DNA of 64,000 nt from Flavobacterium palustre (GCF_014639535.1 NZ_BMGA01000008.1:62001-126000); one strand, 5' to 3'; shown: positions 17,263-26,942, counted from the stretch's first letter. Translations and numbers: made by a program. The notes: generated from the letters alone by a model not told the origin.

Positions 17263-18702
17263 TTATTCTATATACATTTGATTTTGTCCTTTTAAATTCT
17301 TAGAATCATTGATGTATTTGAAATCGTCGCTTGGTTTTTCTGTTGGTACCAATCGGGCTGTTCCCGTGATTTTTCCTATAGCGGTACTTAACAAAGGTTC
17401 GCTGGGATCTCCAAGTACTCCAAGGGTTTTTATCCTTTCGGTTAATTTGTAATCCGGAATTAAACCATCTAAATAATCACCAAAACCTACTGAGTTTACC
17501 GATTGTGCCACGATTAATTGCATGGCATAACGATGCGAGCTATTGGCATTGCTTTTAGTCAAATTAGGAGAATCGTAAAGTGTAACCGAAGCCACATTTT
17601 TCCCATAAGTTGCATCGCCAATTTGTACTACATTAATGTAAGGATCGAGTCCGTTGATAATGAGTTCACTTGCCGAAGCTGTATTTTTGGTTGTTAAAAC
17701 ATAAAGTTTAGTAAGATTCAGGCTGTTGATGCTGGTTCCGTTGATAGTGCTTGTAAAAGTGTATTTTCTGTTGAGGTATGATTTTTTCTGATTATAAGCT
17801 AATTCACTAAAAATTTGTCCTCTGAATTGTCCTGTGATCATACTGGCTAATCTTGCCGAGCTGAGTACAGAACCACCGCCATTGTATCTTAAGTCCAGAA
17901 CTAAATCGGTAATTCCTTCCGATTTGAAGTAGCCAAAAACCTCACTCAATTTTGAATCATAACTTGGAAAAAAACCATTATACATCAGATAACCTATTTT
18001 ATGATTGCCGTTTGTAATGACTTTTTTTATGAGAATTGGGTTTTCGGCAAGGACGGTTTTTGTTAAAGCCAGTGATTTTCCATTAGGAGTAATCACTGGA
18101 TTGTTATTGCTGTCATAGGTAAGTTCGGCAAAATGTAAAGTGTAATTTTCATTGGAACTGGAAAGTAAACTGCGGTAGTTTGCCAGATTTAGGCTAACTC
18201 CGTTTACGGCATAAAATATTTCGCCTCGCTGAATGTCTTTTGCGGCAGCATCAGAATTTGGAATAATATAACGAACATACCCAATAATCTGGTCGCTGTC
18301 TTTAATAGAACTTAAGCCAAATTCTACACCATTGCTTTTTGAGGTTCCTCCCAGTTGTTGTTCCAGTGTAAGGTAATCACTGACTATCCAGCTAAATTGA
18401 TCCACAACTTCGGCCGAATTATCATTTGGAACAGGAGGTTTGTAGAGCAAATTATTAAATAGTGTTTCGGGTGTGGCGTAGCTTTTCAAAAAGAATTCGT
18501 ATTCTGCATTTGATGAAAATCGATTGTTGGCTAAATCAGGTACTTCGGCCTGCCACAAATACATTTGGTTCATTCCTCTCCAAATAAATTTAGGGATGTC
18601 AAGGTCAGTAGGTTTTGTAATTACATCGTCCTGATCCTGACAGCTTTGTAATGATAAAAGAGGAATTAAAAACAGCAATACATATTTGAATTGGCTTTTC
18701 AT
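17263..18702 (-). CDS. S41 family peptidase, lipoprotein
   Basis: C-terminal-processing-type serine protease, 479 aa, probably anchored as a lipoprotein through LLSLQSCQDQ (Cys21). A PDZ-like region lies at about 115-200 (SWIVSDYLTL, YIIPNSDAAAKDIQRGEIFY) and the S41 domain at about 220-430. DLVLDLRYNGGGSVLSSARL is the typical strand-turn motif. The catalytic Ser is in NTASASELIINGL near residue 339 and the Lys in DATYGKNVAS near 365. Flavobacteria have several such secreted proteases of unknown substrate. It is a single gene, convergent with rluD. Confidence 0.9.
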   Translation of the reverse strand: MKSQFKYVLLFLIPLLSLQSCQDQDDVITKPTDLDIPKFIWRGMNQMYLWQAEVPDLANNRFSSNAEYEFFLKSYATPETLFNNLLYKPPVPNDNSAEVVDQFSWIVSDYLTLEQQLGGTSKSNGVEFGLSSIKDSDQIIGYVRYIIPNSDAAAKDIQRGEIFYAVNGVSLNLANYRSLLSSSNENYTLHFAELTYDSNNNPVITPNGKSLALTKTVLAENPILIKKVITNGNHKIGYLMYNGFFPSYDSKLSEVFGYFKSEGITDLVLDLRYNGGGSVLSSARLASMITGQFRGQIFSELAYNQKKSYLNRKYTFTSTINGTSINSLNLTKLYVLTTKNTASASELIINGLDPYINVVQIGDATYGKNVASVTLYDSPNLTKSNANSSHRYAMQLIVAQSVNSVGFGDYLDGLIPDYKLTERIKTLGVLGDPSEPLLSTAIGKITGTARLVPTEKPSDDFKYINDSKNLKGQNQMYIE

Positions 18703-18900
18703 AATGGTTAACTATTAGGGCTATTAGTGTAAAAGTACTATCTTTAATTTTATTATTCGTTTTTTTAGAATCGATACGCTGGTTTTTTTATCTAAAATTA
18801 CGTTTTCTATGGTTATGACAGCTGTTAGAAGAGGTGTTTTTTTTTGGCATAGAAATGGTAAGTATAGTTGTAAATAAGAACATAATTTTAATATAAAGAT

Positions 18901-19434
18901 ATGACAATGAAAAAAGTACTGATTACATTAGTAGTTGCCTTTGCTTCAAATTTATTTTACGGACAAACTGTTTTTGATCAGTTTGACGGACAGGAAGAAA
19001 TTGTTTCGGTAGTAGTAAACAAAAAAATGTTTGAATTGATGAGTAAGGTAAAAGTAGATCCTTCGGACAAGGAAACACAGCAATATTTGAAATTAATTCA
19101 GAATTTAGAAAATTTAAAGGTTTTTTCGACAACAAATACTAAGGCAGCCCGGGAAATGAAAACGGTTGCTGATAGTTATATAAAAGCAGCTTTTTTAGAA
19201 GAGTTGAAAAAAGTAAATGAACATGGAAAACAAATTACAATTGATGTAAAACGCTCCGGAGGCAACAACCAGCTCAGTGAGTTTTTAATGTTTATTGAAG
19301 ACGATGCCAACGGTATTAATAGGGCGGTTTTAATGTCGTTAACCGGTGTTTTTAGTTTGAGTGATATTGCTATTTTAACTGATAAAATGCAAATTCCGGG
19401 TGGAACGGAACTTAAAAAATTAACCCAAAAATAG
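18901..19434 (+). CDS. DUF4252 domain-containing secreted protein
   Basis: Exported protein of 175-177 aa. The start may be the ATG at 18901 or the one at 18907, giving the signal peptide MKKVLITLVVAFASNLFYGQ. The body matches DUF4252 (VNKKMFELMSKVKVDP, LENLKVFSTTNTKAAREMKT), a Bacteroidota family with no known function and a fold likely dominated by helix-strand repeats. It is one gene between an upstream S41 peptidase and a convergent TPR gene, and is closed by a strong terminator. Confidence 0.88.
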   Translation: MTMKKVLITLVVAFASNLFYGQTVFDQFDGQEEIVSVVVNKKMFELMSKVKVDPSDKETQQYLKLIQNLENLKVFSTTNTKAAREMKTVADSYIKAAFLEELKKVNEHGKQITIDVKRSGGNNQLSEFLMFIEDDANGINRAVLMSLTGVFSLSDIAILTDKMQIPGGTELKKLTQK

Positions 19435-19449
19435 ATTTTACAGAAAAAG

Positions 19450-19486
19450 AAAAAAGCTGTTTCGAGAAATTGAAACAGCTTTTTTT
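19450..19486. terminator. Terminator after the DUF4252 gene
   Basis: AAAAAAGCTGTTTC pairs with GAAACAGCTTTTTT across a short loop, with flanking A and T tracts, so it can act in both directions. Confidence 0.9.
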
Positions 19487-19525
19487 AGTTATGCCGGAAA
19501 ATTTCCGGCTGTTTAATAATTTGTA

Positions 19526-20026
19526 TTATTTACAAAACATCTTTAGGTTTTTAGCAGCACTCTGGCTTCCCAGTTGTTGGGCCTTGGCAAAATCGGCGCA
19601 GGCACTTTTTTTGTCTTCCAGATGAATGTATGTAAGACCTCTTAAATTATAAGTAATATAATCTCCCGAATTAAATTTGATGGCTGTATTACAGTCATTC
19701 AAAGCCGCTTTGTAGTCTTTCAGTTTGTAATAAATATTAGCTCTGGTGGTATAAGCATAGGTGTTGTCGTCGTGCATTTCTATTGTTTTATTCACGTCAG
19801 TCAATGCTCCCTGAAGATCATTGATTTTTATTTTTTCCATGCCCCGGTTTAAATAAGCAACAACAAAATCGGGTTTCATTTTTATGGCTTTGTTGTAATC
19901 GGCTATTGCGCCTTGGGTATTTCCGGCATCCGATTTTTTCATTGCCTGATCAAAATAGTTTTCGGCAGTTTGACTCCAGCCTAAAGTTGACAGAGCAAGA
20001 AAAGAAAATAAAAGTAGTTTTTTCAT
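19526..20026 (-). CDS. Secreted tetratricopeptide repeat protein
   Basis: A 166-aa protein with signal peptide (MKKLLLFSFLALSTLGWSQ) followed by about four TPR units, for example NYFDQAMKKSDAGNTQGAIA, MKPDFVVAYLNRGMEKIKI, DNTYAYTTRANIYYKLKDYK and DYITYNLRGLTYIHLEDKKS. TPRs mediate protein contacts; the partner is not apparent. It is a single gene, convergent with DUF4252 and divergent from DUF3826. Confidence 0.88.
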   Translation of the reverse strand: MKKLLLFSFLALSTLGWSQTAENYFDQAMKKSDAGNTQGAIADYNKAIKMKPDFVVAYLNRGMEKIKINDLQGALTDVNKTIEMHDDNTYAYTTRANIYYKLKDYKAALNDCNTAIKFNSGDYITYNLRGLTYIHLEDKKSACADFAKAQQLGSQSAAKNLKMFCK

Positions 20027-20203
20027 GAGCAGGTATTTTTTAATTTATTGGGTCGGTTAAAAATAAGCATTTGAAAGTTGTTTTTGATGCAAACAAATGA
20101 ATTTATTACAATAAATTTTAAAGGACATTTTTGGCTTGTTTTTTGATATTAATTGGAATTGTGTTTTTAACACATAATAATATAAAACAAAAAAAAATTA
20201 TAA

Positions 20204-20863
20204 ATGAAAGCAAAAAAGATTAAAGTCGCACTGCTCATTGGATTGATGACTTTGGGTACTCTGGCAAATGCACAATCAGTAAAGGCTTCTGATGAAGAAG
20301 TTAAAAAGGCAAAAGAATGGATCAGCACATTAGAGTTGAAGGATAACGCAAAAGAAGACCGATTAGTCCAAGTGGTTGCAACGCACCTTTCATTAATAAA
20401 AGATTGGCACAATAGCCATCCTGCTACTACAGTTCCGGCTGGAATCAATCCTTTAGACGGGAAGCCGCTTTCGGAATTGCATCGACAAATTATTGCCGAT
20501 TCAGCAATGCCTTCCAGTATTCATCAGGATTTAATGTCAGGCTTAAGAAAAGATTTGAGCGAAGAGCAAGTAGCATTGGTTTTGGATAAATACACTATCG
20601 GAAAAGTTGCTTTTACGATGAAGGGTTATCAGGCGATTGTCCCTCAAATGACGGCTGCTGAGACTGCTGAAATTCAGAAATTATTAGAAAAAGCACGTGA
20701 ACAGGCCGTTGATTATAAAAGTATGAAGGAGATATCGGCAATTTTTGAAATTTATAAAACACAAGCCGAGCAATATTTGAACAATAATGGTCGTAACTGG
20801 CGTCAGATGTACGCAGATTATACCAAAAAAATTAAGGCTGAGAAAGCAGCTAAAAAACAGTAA
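20204..20863 (+). CDS. DUF3826 domain-containing secreted protein
   Basis: Exported 219-aa protein with signal peptide to about residue 24 (TLGTLANAQ). The rest fits DUF3826: AKEWISTLELKDNAKEDRLV, then LSLIKDWHNSHPATTVPAGI, LHRQIIADSAMPSSIHQDLM and the C-terminal lysine-rich WRQMYADYTKKIKAEKAAKK. The family occurs in Bacteroidota polysaccharide-utilisation loci, often pectin-related, but its function is unknown. No glycosidase is next to it here. It is followed by a strong terminator shared with the convergent DUF4198-like gene. Confidence 0.82.
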   Translation: MKAKKIKVALLIGLMTLGTLANAQSVKASDEEVKKAKEWISTLELKDNAKEDRLVQVVATHLSLIKDWHNSHPATTVPAGINPLDGKPLSELHRQIIADSAMPSSIHQDLMSGLRKDLSEEQVALVLDKYTIGKVAFTMKGYQAIVPQMTAAETAEIQKLLEKAREQAVDYKSMKEISAIFEIYKTQAEQYLNNNGRNWRQMYADYTKKIKAEKAAKKQ

Positions 20864-20907
20864 TAAAAAAAGGTCTTTAACGCAAATAAGCATTAAGACC
20901 TTTTTTT
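20864..20907. terminator. Bidirectional terminator
   Basis: AAAAAAAGGTCTTTAA (from 20865) pairs with TTAAGACCTTTTTTT (20893-20907). It separates the DUF3826 and DUF4198-like genes. Confidence 0.9.
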
Positions 20908-20926
20908 ATGAAATCAATTAATAAGA

Positions 20927-21652
20927 TTAGTTCACAACGAGTTGGTAAGTTGCCATTTTCCATATTTCGTCGTATTTTTTTCCGTGGTGTTCTCCGGATT
21001 TCTTCTCTGTTTGAGAAAACTCAATCATATAATTTCCTGACCAAATCGGAGTAAACGAAATTTCTCCGTTTTCGTTTGTCCATAATTCTTTTTCCCAGCC
21101 ATTTGGCGCAATAACTTTTACTTTTTGTGATTTTGCAATAGCATTGTTATAGATAGCAATAGCGGTAATCTTTTGGTTTTTGCGTATATCAGTTGTGTTT
21201 TCGGTAAAAACAGCTATTTTGTTGCTGTTGTTAGTGCTTAAGTTTCCGTTGAGTTTGTTTCCTACCACAATGTTAGCGCTGGAATTGTAATCCAGTACCA
21301 TAGTACCATAAATGTCTTTTACGGTATGCTGCATAACTACGGTATAAACCCCTTCTTCATCAGGAGTAAAGAATGCCTGGTATTTGTTCTCCAGTGCGGT
21401 CGATTTTAATTTGATTTCTTTTTTCGTCGGGCTGATTACCAGTAGTGTGAAATCTTTTAAATCCGAAAACCATTTATCAGATTTTGTGATGTCATTTTCT
21501 GAAAATTCACCAAAATACACTGAAATTTCCTGAGGTTTTCCTTTACTACCGGTAGCTTTAGTTTCAATCCAAAGTGCATGAGCAAATGCAGCAGGTGCTG
21601 AAACAAATAGCAAAAAAGCAATTATTGTTGTTTGGAATAGGTTTGTTTTCAT
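20927..21652 (-). CDS. DUF4198-like secreted protein
   Basis: Exported 241-aa protein. The signal peptide ends near APAAFAHALWIE, which puts a His at the mature N-terminus as in DUF4198 proteins; these often accompany metal (Ni/Co) or TonB-linked uptake systems. Two beta-sandwich-like halves are suggested: one around TPDEEGVYTVVMQHTVKDIY (about 114-134) and one around KITAIAIYNNAIAKSQKVKV and WTNENGEISFTPIWSGNYMI. A His-rich patch KKSGEHHGKKYDEIW lies near the C-terminus. No transporter is next to it, so the role is open. Confidence 0.75.
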   Translation of the reverse strand: MKTNLFQTTIIAFLLFVSAPAAFAHALWIETKATGSKGKPQEISVYFGEFSENDITKSDKWFSDLKDFTLLVISPTKKEIKLKSTALENKYQAFFTPDEEGVYTVVMQHTVKDIYGTMVLDYNSSANIVVGNKLNGNLSTNNSNKIAVFTENTTDIRKNQKITAIAIYNNAIAKSQKVKVIAPNGWEKELWTNENGEISFTPIWSGNYMIEFSQTEKKSGEHHGKKYDEIWKMATYQLVVN

Positions 21653-21994
21653 ATTTGATAAATTTATTTGTTAACGGTTTAAGTTGTTGCTTTTTACAGA
21701 TTTTGGCTGGAAAATTTGTAGTTAATAACGATTTTCAAAATCGTCTAAAATCGATGCAAATATAAAATTATTTATTATTAATTTAGATTAAATATAAATA
21801 AAAAAATAAGATTTTTGGAGGATAGTAAGCAGTAGTTTAGTAAGCTCTGTTGAATACATGCTTTTTTAGTGTTGATAAAAGTTCTTTAGATATCCTTATC
21901 GTGGTTTCTCTTTGTCAATCTATTTTAGGATGATTCAGTTTCCTTTCGGATACTATTTTTGAGTTTCGAAAATATTTTTAAAGAACAAATAGTC
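21653..21994. other. Intergenic region, no gene seen
   Basis: About 340 bp between the DUF4198-like start and the GT2 stop codon. No ORF, RNA gene or terminator stem is evident. Confidence 0.55.
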
Positions 21995-23425
21995 CTATCT
22001 TTTAGTAAATCCTTTTCTTGTCATTTCACCCCAGCCTTTGGTACCCATCATTTTTTCTTTGTAACCAATTAAAGCAGCATATACTGTTAGAGGATGAAAA
22101 TACAAGGGTTCTATAAAAGCAGCCAACAACAGTTTTAAAAAATCGGCTTGTTTTGGATACTTGTGGTAGGTATGTTCTTCACTGTAAAGAGCCATAACTG
22201 AAAATAATATAGCAAAAAAGTAAACAAATAGAAGTAGTAAAAAGAAAAAATACCAGTTCAATAAACCAAATGCAATAAGCAAAATTGTTATTATAAGGCC
22301 TATAAACTCTATTGCAGGAGCCAGGAATTCAAAAAATGTCCAGTAAGGTACACTGAGCATTCCCAGTAGCTTGTATCTAGGATTCAGGAACATTTTTTTA
22401 TGAATGTTAAGGGTTTCTATGGTTCCTCGCATCCAGCGGCTGCGCTGTTTTTTGAATATTTTAGAGTCTTCAGGAGCTTCTGTCCAGCAAAGAGGATCCG
22501 GTATATAACTAACTGCATAGGGTATCTTGTTTTCAAGCATATAACGACGCATGCGTACTACCAGTTCCATGTCTTCACCCACGGTTTTTGTACTATAACC
22601 GCCGGTAAGCAAAGCTATTTCTTTATCAAATGCGCCAAATGCACCACTGATAAGCAATAATCCATCGAGTCTTCCCCAGGCCATTCTTCCCAAAAGAAAT
22701 GCTCTAAGGTATTCTAAAACCTGTATTCTTGGCAGCATCACATTCGGAATATTTACTTCGACTAAGCGTCCGTTTTTGATGATACACTGGTTTGCAATCC
22801 TTACTACACCACCGGTAGCAATAACGCGCTTACCGTAAGATTCAAGAAATGGTTTTGCCAGTTTAAGCAATGAATCTTTATCAAGGATACAATCTACATC
22901 AATACATACTACATACTGATTTTGTGCAATGTTAAGTCCTACATTCAAAGCATCGGCTTTACCGCCGTTTTCTTTGTCAACCACTATCAGTTTTTTATAA
23001 GCAGCGTTTCTGGAAGTGTAAATTCCTTTAACTTTTTTCGTTTCAATTTTTGAATGAATATCAAGTTCCGTCAGAACAAGGTCATAGGTCTTAATGAGGA
23101 TATCCATCGAATTGTCCTTACTGCCATCATTCACCACAATTACCTGATAATTATTGTAGTTTAAGGAAAGTAATGATTTTACATTTTCTTCAATGGTGAA
23201 ACCTTCGTTGTAGGCTGGAGCAATTAGTGAAAGGCTTGGCGCAAATTCACTTGTAAGTAGCACTTCGTAGTCTACAAAACTATTTTTTTTCAGATATTCT
23301 TTTAGTTCTTTTGTAGAAAGATAGGCTAATATAAGATAAGAAGACATAATGAGTATTGCATACCCAAGTATCAGGATTAGATAGATCTCAAAAAATGCGC
23401 TTATTTCACTATTAAAAAAAGTCAT
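21995..23425 (-). CDS. Membrane-bound processive glycosyltransferase (GT2)
   Basis: A 476-aa inner-membrane GT2 enzyme of the hyaluronan/cellulose synthase type, likely building and extruding an exopolysaccharide. An N-terminal membrane helix (about 14-37) precedes the catalytic domain: IAPAYNEGFT (68-77), VVNDGSKDN with D100, IDVDC with D176 and D178, TVGEDME with E284-D285 (catalytic base) and KKQRSRWMRG with the Q(Q/R)xRW motif at 327-331. At least three further membrane helices follow after residue 345. It is the last gene of a four-gene unit (hybrid kinase, receiver, HEAT protein, GT2). The gap to the HEAT gene is 12 bp, so co-expression is very likely. No PilZ domain is present, unlike c-di-GMP-controlled synthases. 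Confidence 0.9.
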   Translation of the reverse strand: MTFFNSEISAFFEIYLILILGYAILIMSSYLILAYLSTKELKEYLKKNSFVDYEVLLTSEFAPSLSLIAPAYNEGFTIEENVKSLLSLNYNNYQVIVVNDGSKDNSMDILIKTYDLVLTELDIHSKIETKKVKGIYTSRNAAYKKLIVVDKENGGKADALNVGLNIAQNQYVVCIDVDCILDKDSLLKLAKPFLESYGKRVIATGGVVRIANQCIIKNGRLVEVNIPNVMLPRIQVLEYLRAFLLGRMAWGRLDGLLLISGAFGAFDKEIALLTGGYSTKTVGEDMELVVRMRRYMLENKIPYAVSYIPDPLCWTEAPEDSKIFKKQRSRWMRGTIETLNIHKKMFLNPRYKLLGMLSVPYWTFFEFLAPAIEFIGLIITILLIAFGLLNWYFFFLLLLFVYFFAILFSVMALYSEEHTYHKYPKQADFLKLLLAAFIEPLYFHPLTVYAALIGYKEKMMGTKGWGEMTRKGFTKR

Positions 23426-23437
23426 TTGCTGCTATTG

Positions 23438-24283
23438 TTATATTGTTAATGCCTGCAATACGTTTTGTGCTTCATTCTGTATTAGTGTGTCTGGAGTTCT
23501 GGCAACTAATTTTTCTACATGAGGGATTTTTTGAGAAAGTTTAAGCTCTTTAATAAGCTTTAATCCAAGTGTTACAACAGTGGTGTTTTGTGATTCTAAT
23601 AAGAGTTCTACACCTCTAATATCACCTATATCGTGTTTTTTAAAAGCGTTTATAATATTTACCTGAGTCCAATCGTCAATAGGGTAAGGATGCGCTGTAA
23701 GGTGTACTATTCCTTTTGTACCTGCAAGTTTGATGCAGGCATTTATTGCTGTGATTTTTAAAGTTTTATTTTTGGCTTTAGCCACTTCTACTATACTGTC
23801 AAAAGCCTCATTTATATTCAATTCCGCAAGTTCGGTAATTCCTTTACACTTTAGTTCCCATTTTGCGCTTTTGAGCTTTTTAAATGAATCATTTATTAAT
23901 CCGGACTCTTTATAAAATTGTTCCAGCTTTTGGGCATAAATACCTTCGTAGTTTGTATGGAGATTTATAATGGATTCGGTTAAAATTGATCTGAAGAAAG
24001 TAGTATTAGAAAGCTTACTATAATTTTTGTCTTCCTTAATGGCAGAAAAAGGAGTATCCTGAAAAACTACCGAAAACATTAATTTATCAATAAGTATATT
24101 GTATTCGATTCGGAGTTTTTCTTTTCTAATATTATTGCTTCGACTCCTGATAATCAATAGATACAGTATCAATGATGCCCCTATAAACAGGCTAATTGAC
24201 AGGATTAGGAATGACTCAATCCATGCGTCACTATTCTTATAAAGTTCCGCTATTTTTATCATATCAGAAATGTCATTAAACAC
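23438..24283 (-). CDS. Membrane-anchored HEAT-repeat protein
   Basis: A 281-aa protein with one strong membrane span at about residues 20-45 (SFLILSISLFIGASLILYLL) and a cytoplasmic helical-repeat part. From about 150 on the repeats resemble HEAT units: ELKCKGITELAELNINEAFD, KTLKITAINACIKLAGTKGI, WTQVNIINAFKKHDIGDIRG and TVVTLGLKLIKELKLSQKIP. Its start overlaps the receiver gene by 8 bp, and the GT2 gene begins 12 bp after it ends. It probably acts as an adaptor or scaffold between the receiver and the glycosyltransferase at the membrane; that is inference from gene order. Confidence 0.8.
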   Translation of the reverse strand: MFNDISDMIKIAELYKNSDAWIESFLILSISLFIGASLILYLLIIRSRSNNIRKEKLRIEYNILIDKLMFSVVFQDTPFSAIKEDKNYSKLSNTTFFRSILTESIINLHTNYEGIYAQKLEQFYKESGLINDSFKKLKSAKWELKCKGITELAELNINEAFDSIVEVAKAKNKTLKITAINACIKLAGTKGIVHLTAHPYPIDDWTQVNIINAFKKHDIGDIRGVELLLESQNTTVVTLGLKLIKELKLSQKIPHVEKLVARTPDTLIQNEAQNVLQALTI

Positions 24284-24641
24284 GTATGTTTAGTAACTTA
24301 TTGATTCTTACTAAAAGTACAGCCGGACTCACCGGTTTAGCAATAAATTCGTTTGCACCTATGTCAAAAGAATCCAATTCGGTCTGCTCAATACCCGATG
24401 AAGTAAATATAATTATTGGAATATCTGAGCCAATGCTCTGTCTTACATATTGCGTAATTTCCATTCCGCTGATGCCGGGTATATTTATATCTGTCAAAAT
24501 CAGATCATACTCATTTGTACGTATAGCATCGAGGGCATCCTTACCATCAGAAAACTGGTCAACAGTAAATCCTTTGGACTCCAGGAAAAAAGATAATGAT
24601 TTGCGTAGGATTTCATTATCTTCAGATAAGATTATTTTCAT
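24276..24641 (-). CDS. Stand-alone response regulator receiver (CheY-like)
   Basis: A single REC domain of 121 aa with no output domain. It has the acidic pocket (SEDNE, residues 6-10), the phosphoacceptor D51 in DLILTDINIPG, the conserved Thr/Ser in IIIFTSSG near 80, and the Lys in FIAKPVSP near 102. It probably receives phosphate from the hybrid kinase encoded just upstream (81 bp away) and signals to the HEAT protein, whose gene overlaps it by 8 bp. Confidence 0.93.
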   Translation of the reverse strand: MKIILSEDNEILRKSLSFFLESKGFTVDQFSDGKDALDAIRTNEYDLILTDINIPGISGMEITQYVRQSIGSDIPIIIFTSSGIEQTELDSFDIGANEFIAKPVSPAVLLVRINKLLNIRV

Positions 24642-24722
24642 TGTTTTGAATATTTGTTTTGGGACAAACTTAATTTTACAAAATCTAAAATTTATACAAA
24701 GCTATTGCATATTTCTCTTTTA

Positions 24723-26708
24723 TCATAGTTCCTTTAAAATTTTAATTACATCAGCAATTCCGTACTGTAAAACAGTAATTTTATTTGAAGTTTCAGTAAA
24801 CTGTCCGGATTTAGCTTCTTGCTCAATAACTGACAAACAATGACTAAGATCATCCAGCATGAACAAATCTATACTGGATTTCATATTATGTGACAACTTT
24901 TTCACTTTGTCATGGTCAATATTCTGGATTGCTTCTTCGAGTTGTATTGCTTCATTCGGGATTTTTTCGATAAAAAGAGCAATCATTTCCTGCTTAAAGT
25001 TTGGATTTCCACATGATAGATCATCTAAATAAGATAAATCAATCTTTCGTTTTGGTTGCGCCTTATTATCTTTGTTTATTACAGTTTTTATAGTCTCTAA
25101 AAGTAATTGCTGCTTAAAAGGTTTTGGCACATAAGCATCCATACCAATTTTGAAACAACGTTCCTGTTCACCTACCAGAGAATGAGCAGTCATGGCAATA
25201 ATAGGAATGTTGGAATTCATTTCATTCCTAATGTATTCGGTGGTTTGATAACCATCTTTAAAAGGCATCTGCAAATCCATTAACACCAAATCATATTCGT
25301 TTTGTAATAATAAATCGATTCCTTTTTCACCATTTTCAGCAATGTCTAACTCAAATCCGAAATTAAGGATGACACTTTTTGCCAGTTTCTGGTTTATGAT
25401 ATTGTCTTCGCAAAGAAGAATTTTAAGTTTACCAAGATCGTCGTCTGCAATTGATTCCGTTTCTGATTCAACAGGGTTTGCTTTTTTGTAATTTATTTGA
25501 AAGAAAAATTCTGAACCCCGATTCTCTTTACTTTTTACGTGAATTTGGGAATTCTGCATTTCAATTAGCTGTTTTACGATGTTTAGTCCCAGTCCGGTAC
25601 CTCCAAATCTTCGCGTAGTACTTTCTTCAGCTTGTGTAAAACGGTCAAAAATAGTTTTAAGTTTATCCTCAGGAATGCCTATTCCGGTATCTTTAACAGA
25701 GAATCGAAGCGAATAATAATCGGCAGTTTCATCTATTTTTTTGACAGAAATAGTTACTTCACCTTCTTCAGTAAATTTTAAGGCGTTTCCAGTAAGGTTA
25801 ACCAGTATTTGGTTCAGTCTTCCGTGATCGCCAATAACCATTTCAGGCATATCGGCATCCAGAAACAGGTTGAATTCAACAGCTGGCGAGGCTTTTACTT
25901 TTAGTAAATCATAAACATGTTTTAATGTCTTTTTTAGATTGAATGGTTGTGCTTCAATAGCCAGATTGCCGGATTCAATTTTAGAAAGATCCAGAATGTC
26001 ATTAATTATTAAAAGCAGATTTTCTCCGGCAATTTGTACACTGTCAATGTAATCACGCTGAAGCTTATCCAGTTTTGTTTGGGCCAGAAGATCAGTAAAT
26101 CCAATTACAGCATTTAAAGGTGTTCTGATTTCGTGACTCATATTTGCCAAAAAACTATCTTTTGCGAGTACGGCAAGTTCTGCAATTTTTTTCTGAGTGT
26201 CCAGTTCAATATTTTTTGTTCTAAGTTCCAATTGGTTTATTACATGCTTCGCAATAATCGAAAGAGCATTTCGTTGGTTATCATTCAGCTCTTTGGTAGT
26301 ATGGTCAATAGCACATATAGTTCCTATATTATAACCGTCAGGTGTTGTAAGTGGAATACCGGCGTAAAACCTGATTTTAAAACCGTCAACAACATTAGGA
26401 TCATTTCTAAATTGTTCATTTAAAAAGGTATCGGGTATTTCAACCAGTTTTGTATCCATAATAGTATACTGGCAAAAACTAATTTCCCGGGGTACTTCTG
26501 AAACTCCAATTCCAATTTCCGATTTAAACCATTGTCTGTTTTCATCAATGAATGATATATGTGCAATAGGTACACCACATATATAGGAAACAAGTTTTGT
26601 TGCATCATCAAATGCGTGCTCAGGTAGTGTGTCAAGAATGTTATAGCGTTTTAATGCTGCTAGACGTTCTGGCTCGTTATGGGGTACAGGTTTTTCTTTA
26701 TTATTCAT
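24723..26708 (-). CDS. Hybrid histidine kinase with GAF, HisKA, HATPase, REC and HPt domains
   Basis: A soluble 661-aa phosphorelay kinase. Order: N-terminal GAF domain (about 10-150, with FDDATKLVSYICGVPIAHIS and GTICAID), HisKA with H192 in ANMSHEIRTPLNAV, HATPase_c with GRLNQILVNLTGNALKFTEE and the G boxes VKDTGIGIPEDKL and GGTGLGLNIV, a REC domain with DLVLMDLQMPFKDG, and an HPt domain with LSHNMKSSIDLFML whose His can pass phosphate on. There is no membrane segment, so it likely senses a cytoplasmic signal. A frame opens at 26774, but ATG at 26708 (MNNKEKPVPHNEPERL) is the natural start for the family. It heads the receiver-HEAT-GT2 unit. Confidence 0.93.
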   Translation of the reverse strand: MNNKEKPVPHNEPERLAALKRYNILDTLPEHAFDDATKLVSYICGVPIAHISFIDENRQWFKSEIGIGVSEVPREISFCQYTIMDTKLVEIPDTFLNEQFRNDPNVVDGFKIRFYAGIPLTTPDGYNIGTICAIDHTTKELNDNQRNALSIIAKHVINQLELRTKNIELDTQKKIAELAVLAKDSFLANMSHEIRTPLNAVIGFTDLLAQTKLDKLQRDYIDSVQIAGENLLLIINDILDLSKIESGNLAIEAQPFNLKKTLKHVYDLLKVKASPAVEFNLFLDADMPEMVIGDHGRLNQILVNLTGNALKFTEEGEVTISVKKIDETADYYSLRFSVKDTGIGIPEDKLKTIFDRFTQAEESTTRRFGGTGLGLNIVKQLIEMQNSQIHVKSKENRGSEFFFQINYKKANPVESETESIADDDLGKLKILLCEDNIINQKLAKSVILNFGFELDIAENGEKGIDLLLQNEYDLVLMDLQMPFKDGYQTTEYIRNEMNSNIPIIAMTAHSLVGEQERCFKIGMDAYVPKPFKQQLLLETIKTVINKDNKAQPKRKIDLSYLDDLSCGNPNFKQEMIALFIEKIPNEAIQLEEAIQNIDHDKVKKLSHNMKSSIDLFMLDDLSHCLSVIEQEAKSGQFTETSNKITVLQYGIADVIKILKEL

Positions 26709-26905
26709 GTTATTAGTAGGTAAAGTGCATAAATATAAAAAAATGAAATAAAACTTTAGAAAAAATAAACTCACATGAATCTTGAAATATCTAAAAAATC
26801 AATAAAATGTTATTTATGAGTGTTTAAGGAGGATTGACTAGGTCTATTTTTATGATAAAAAACTTTTACAAGTCTGTTTAATGTGTAAATAGTAAAAAAA
26901 GCCAT

Positions 26906-26942
26906 AAAAAAAATCCCAATTCATAGTGAAATGGGATTTTTT
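26906..26942. terminator. Terminator downstream of the lrp gene region
   Basis: AAAAAATCCCAT-type arms pair around a TCATAGTGAA loop (GAAATGGGATTTTTT on the plus strand). T tracts lie on both strands. It lies 230 bp beyond the lrp stop. Confidence 0.75.
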
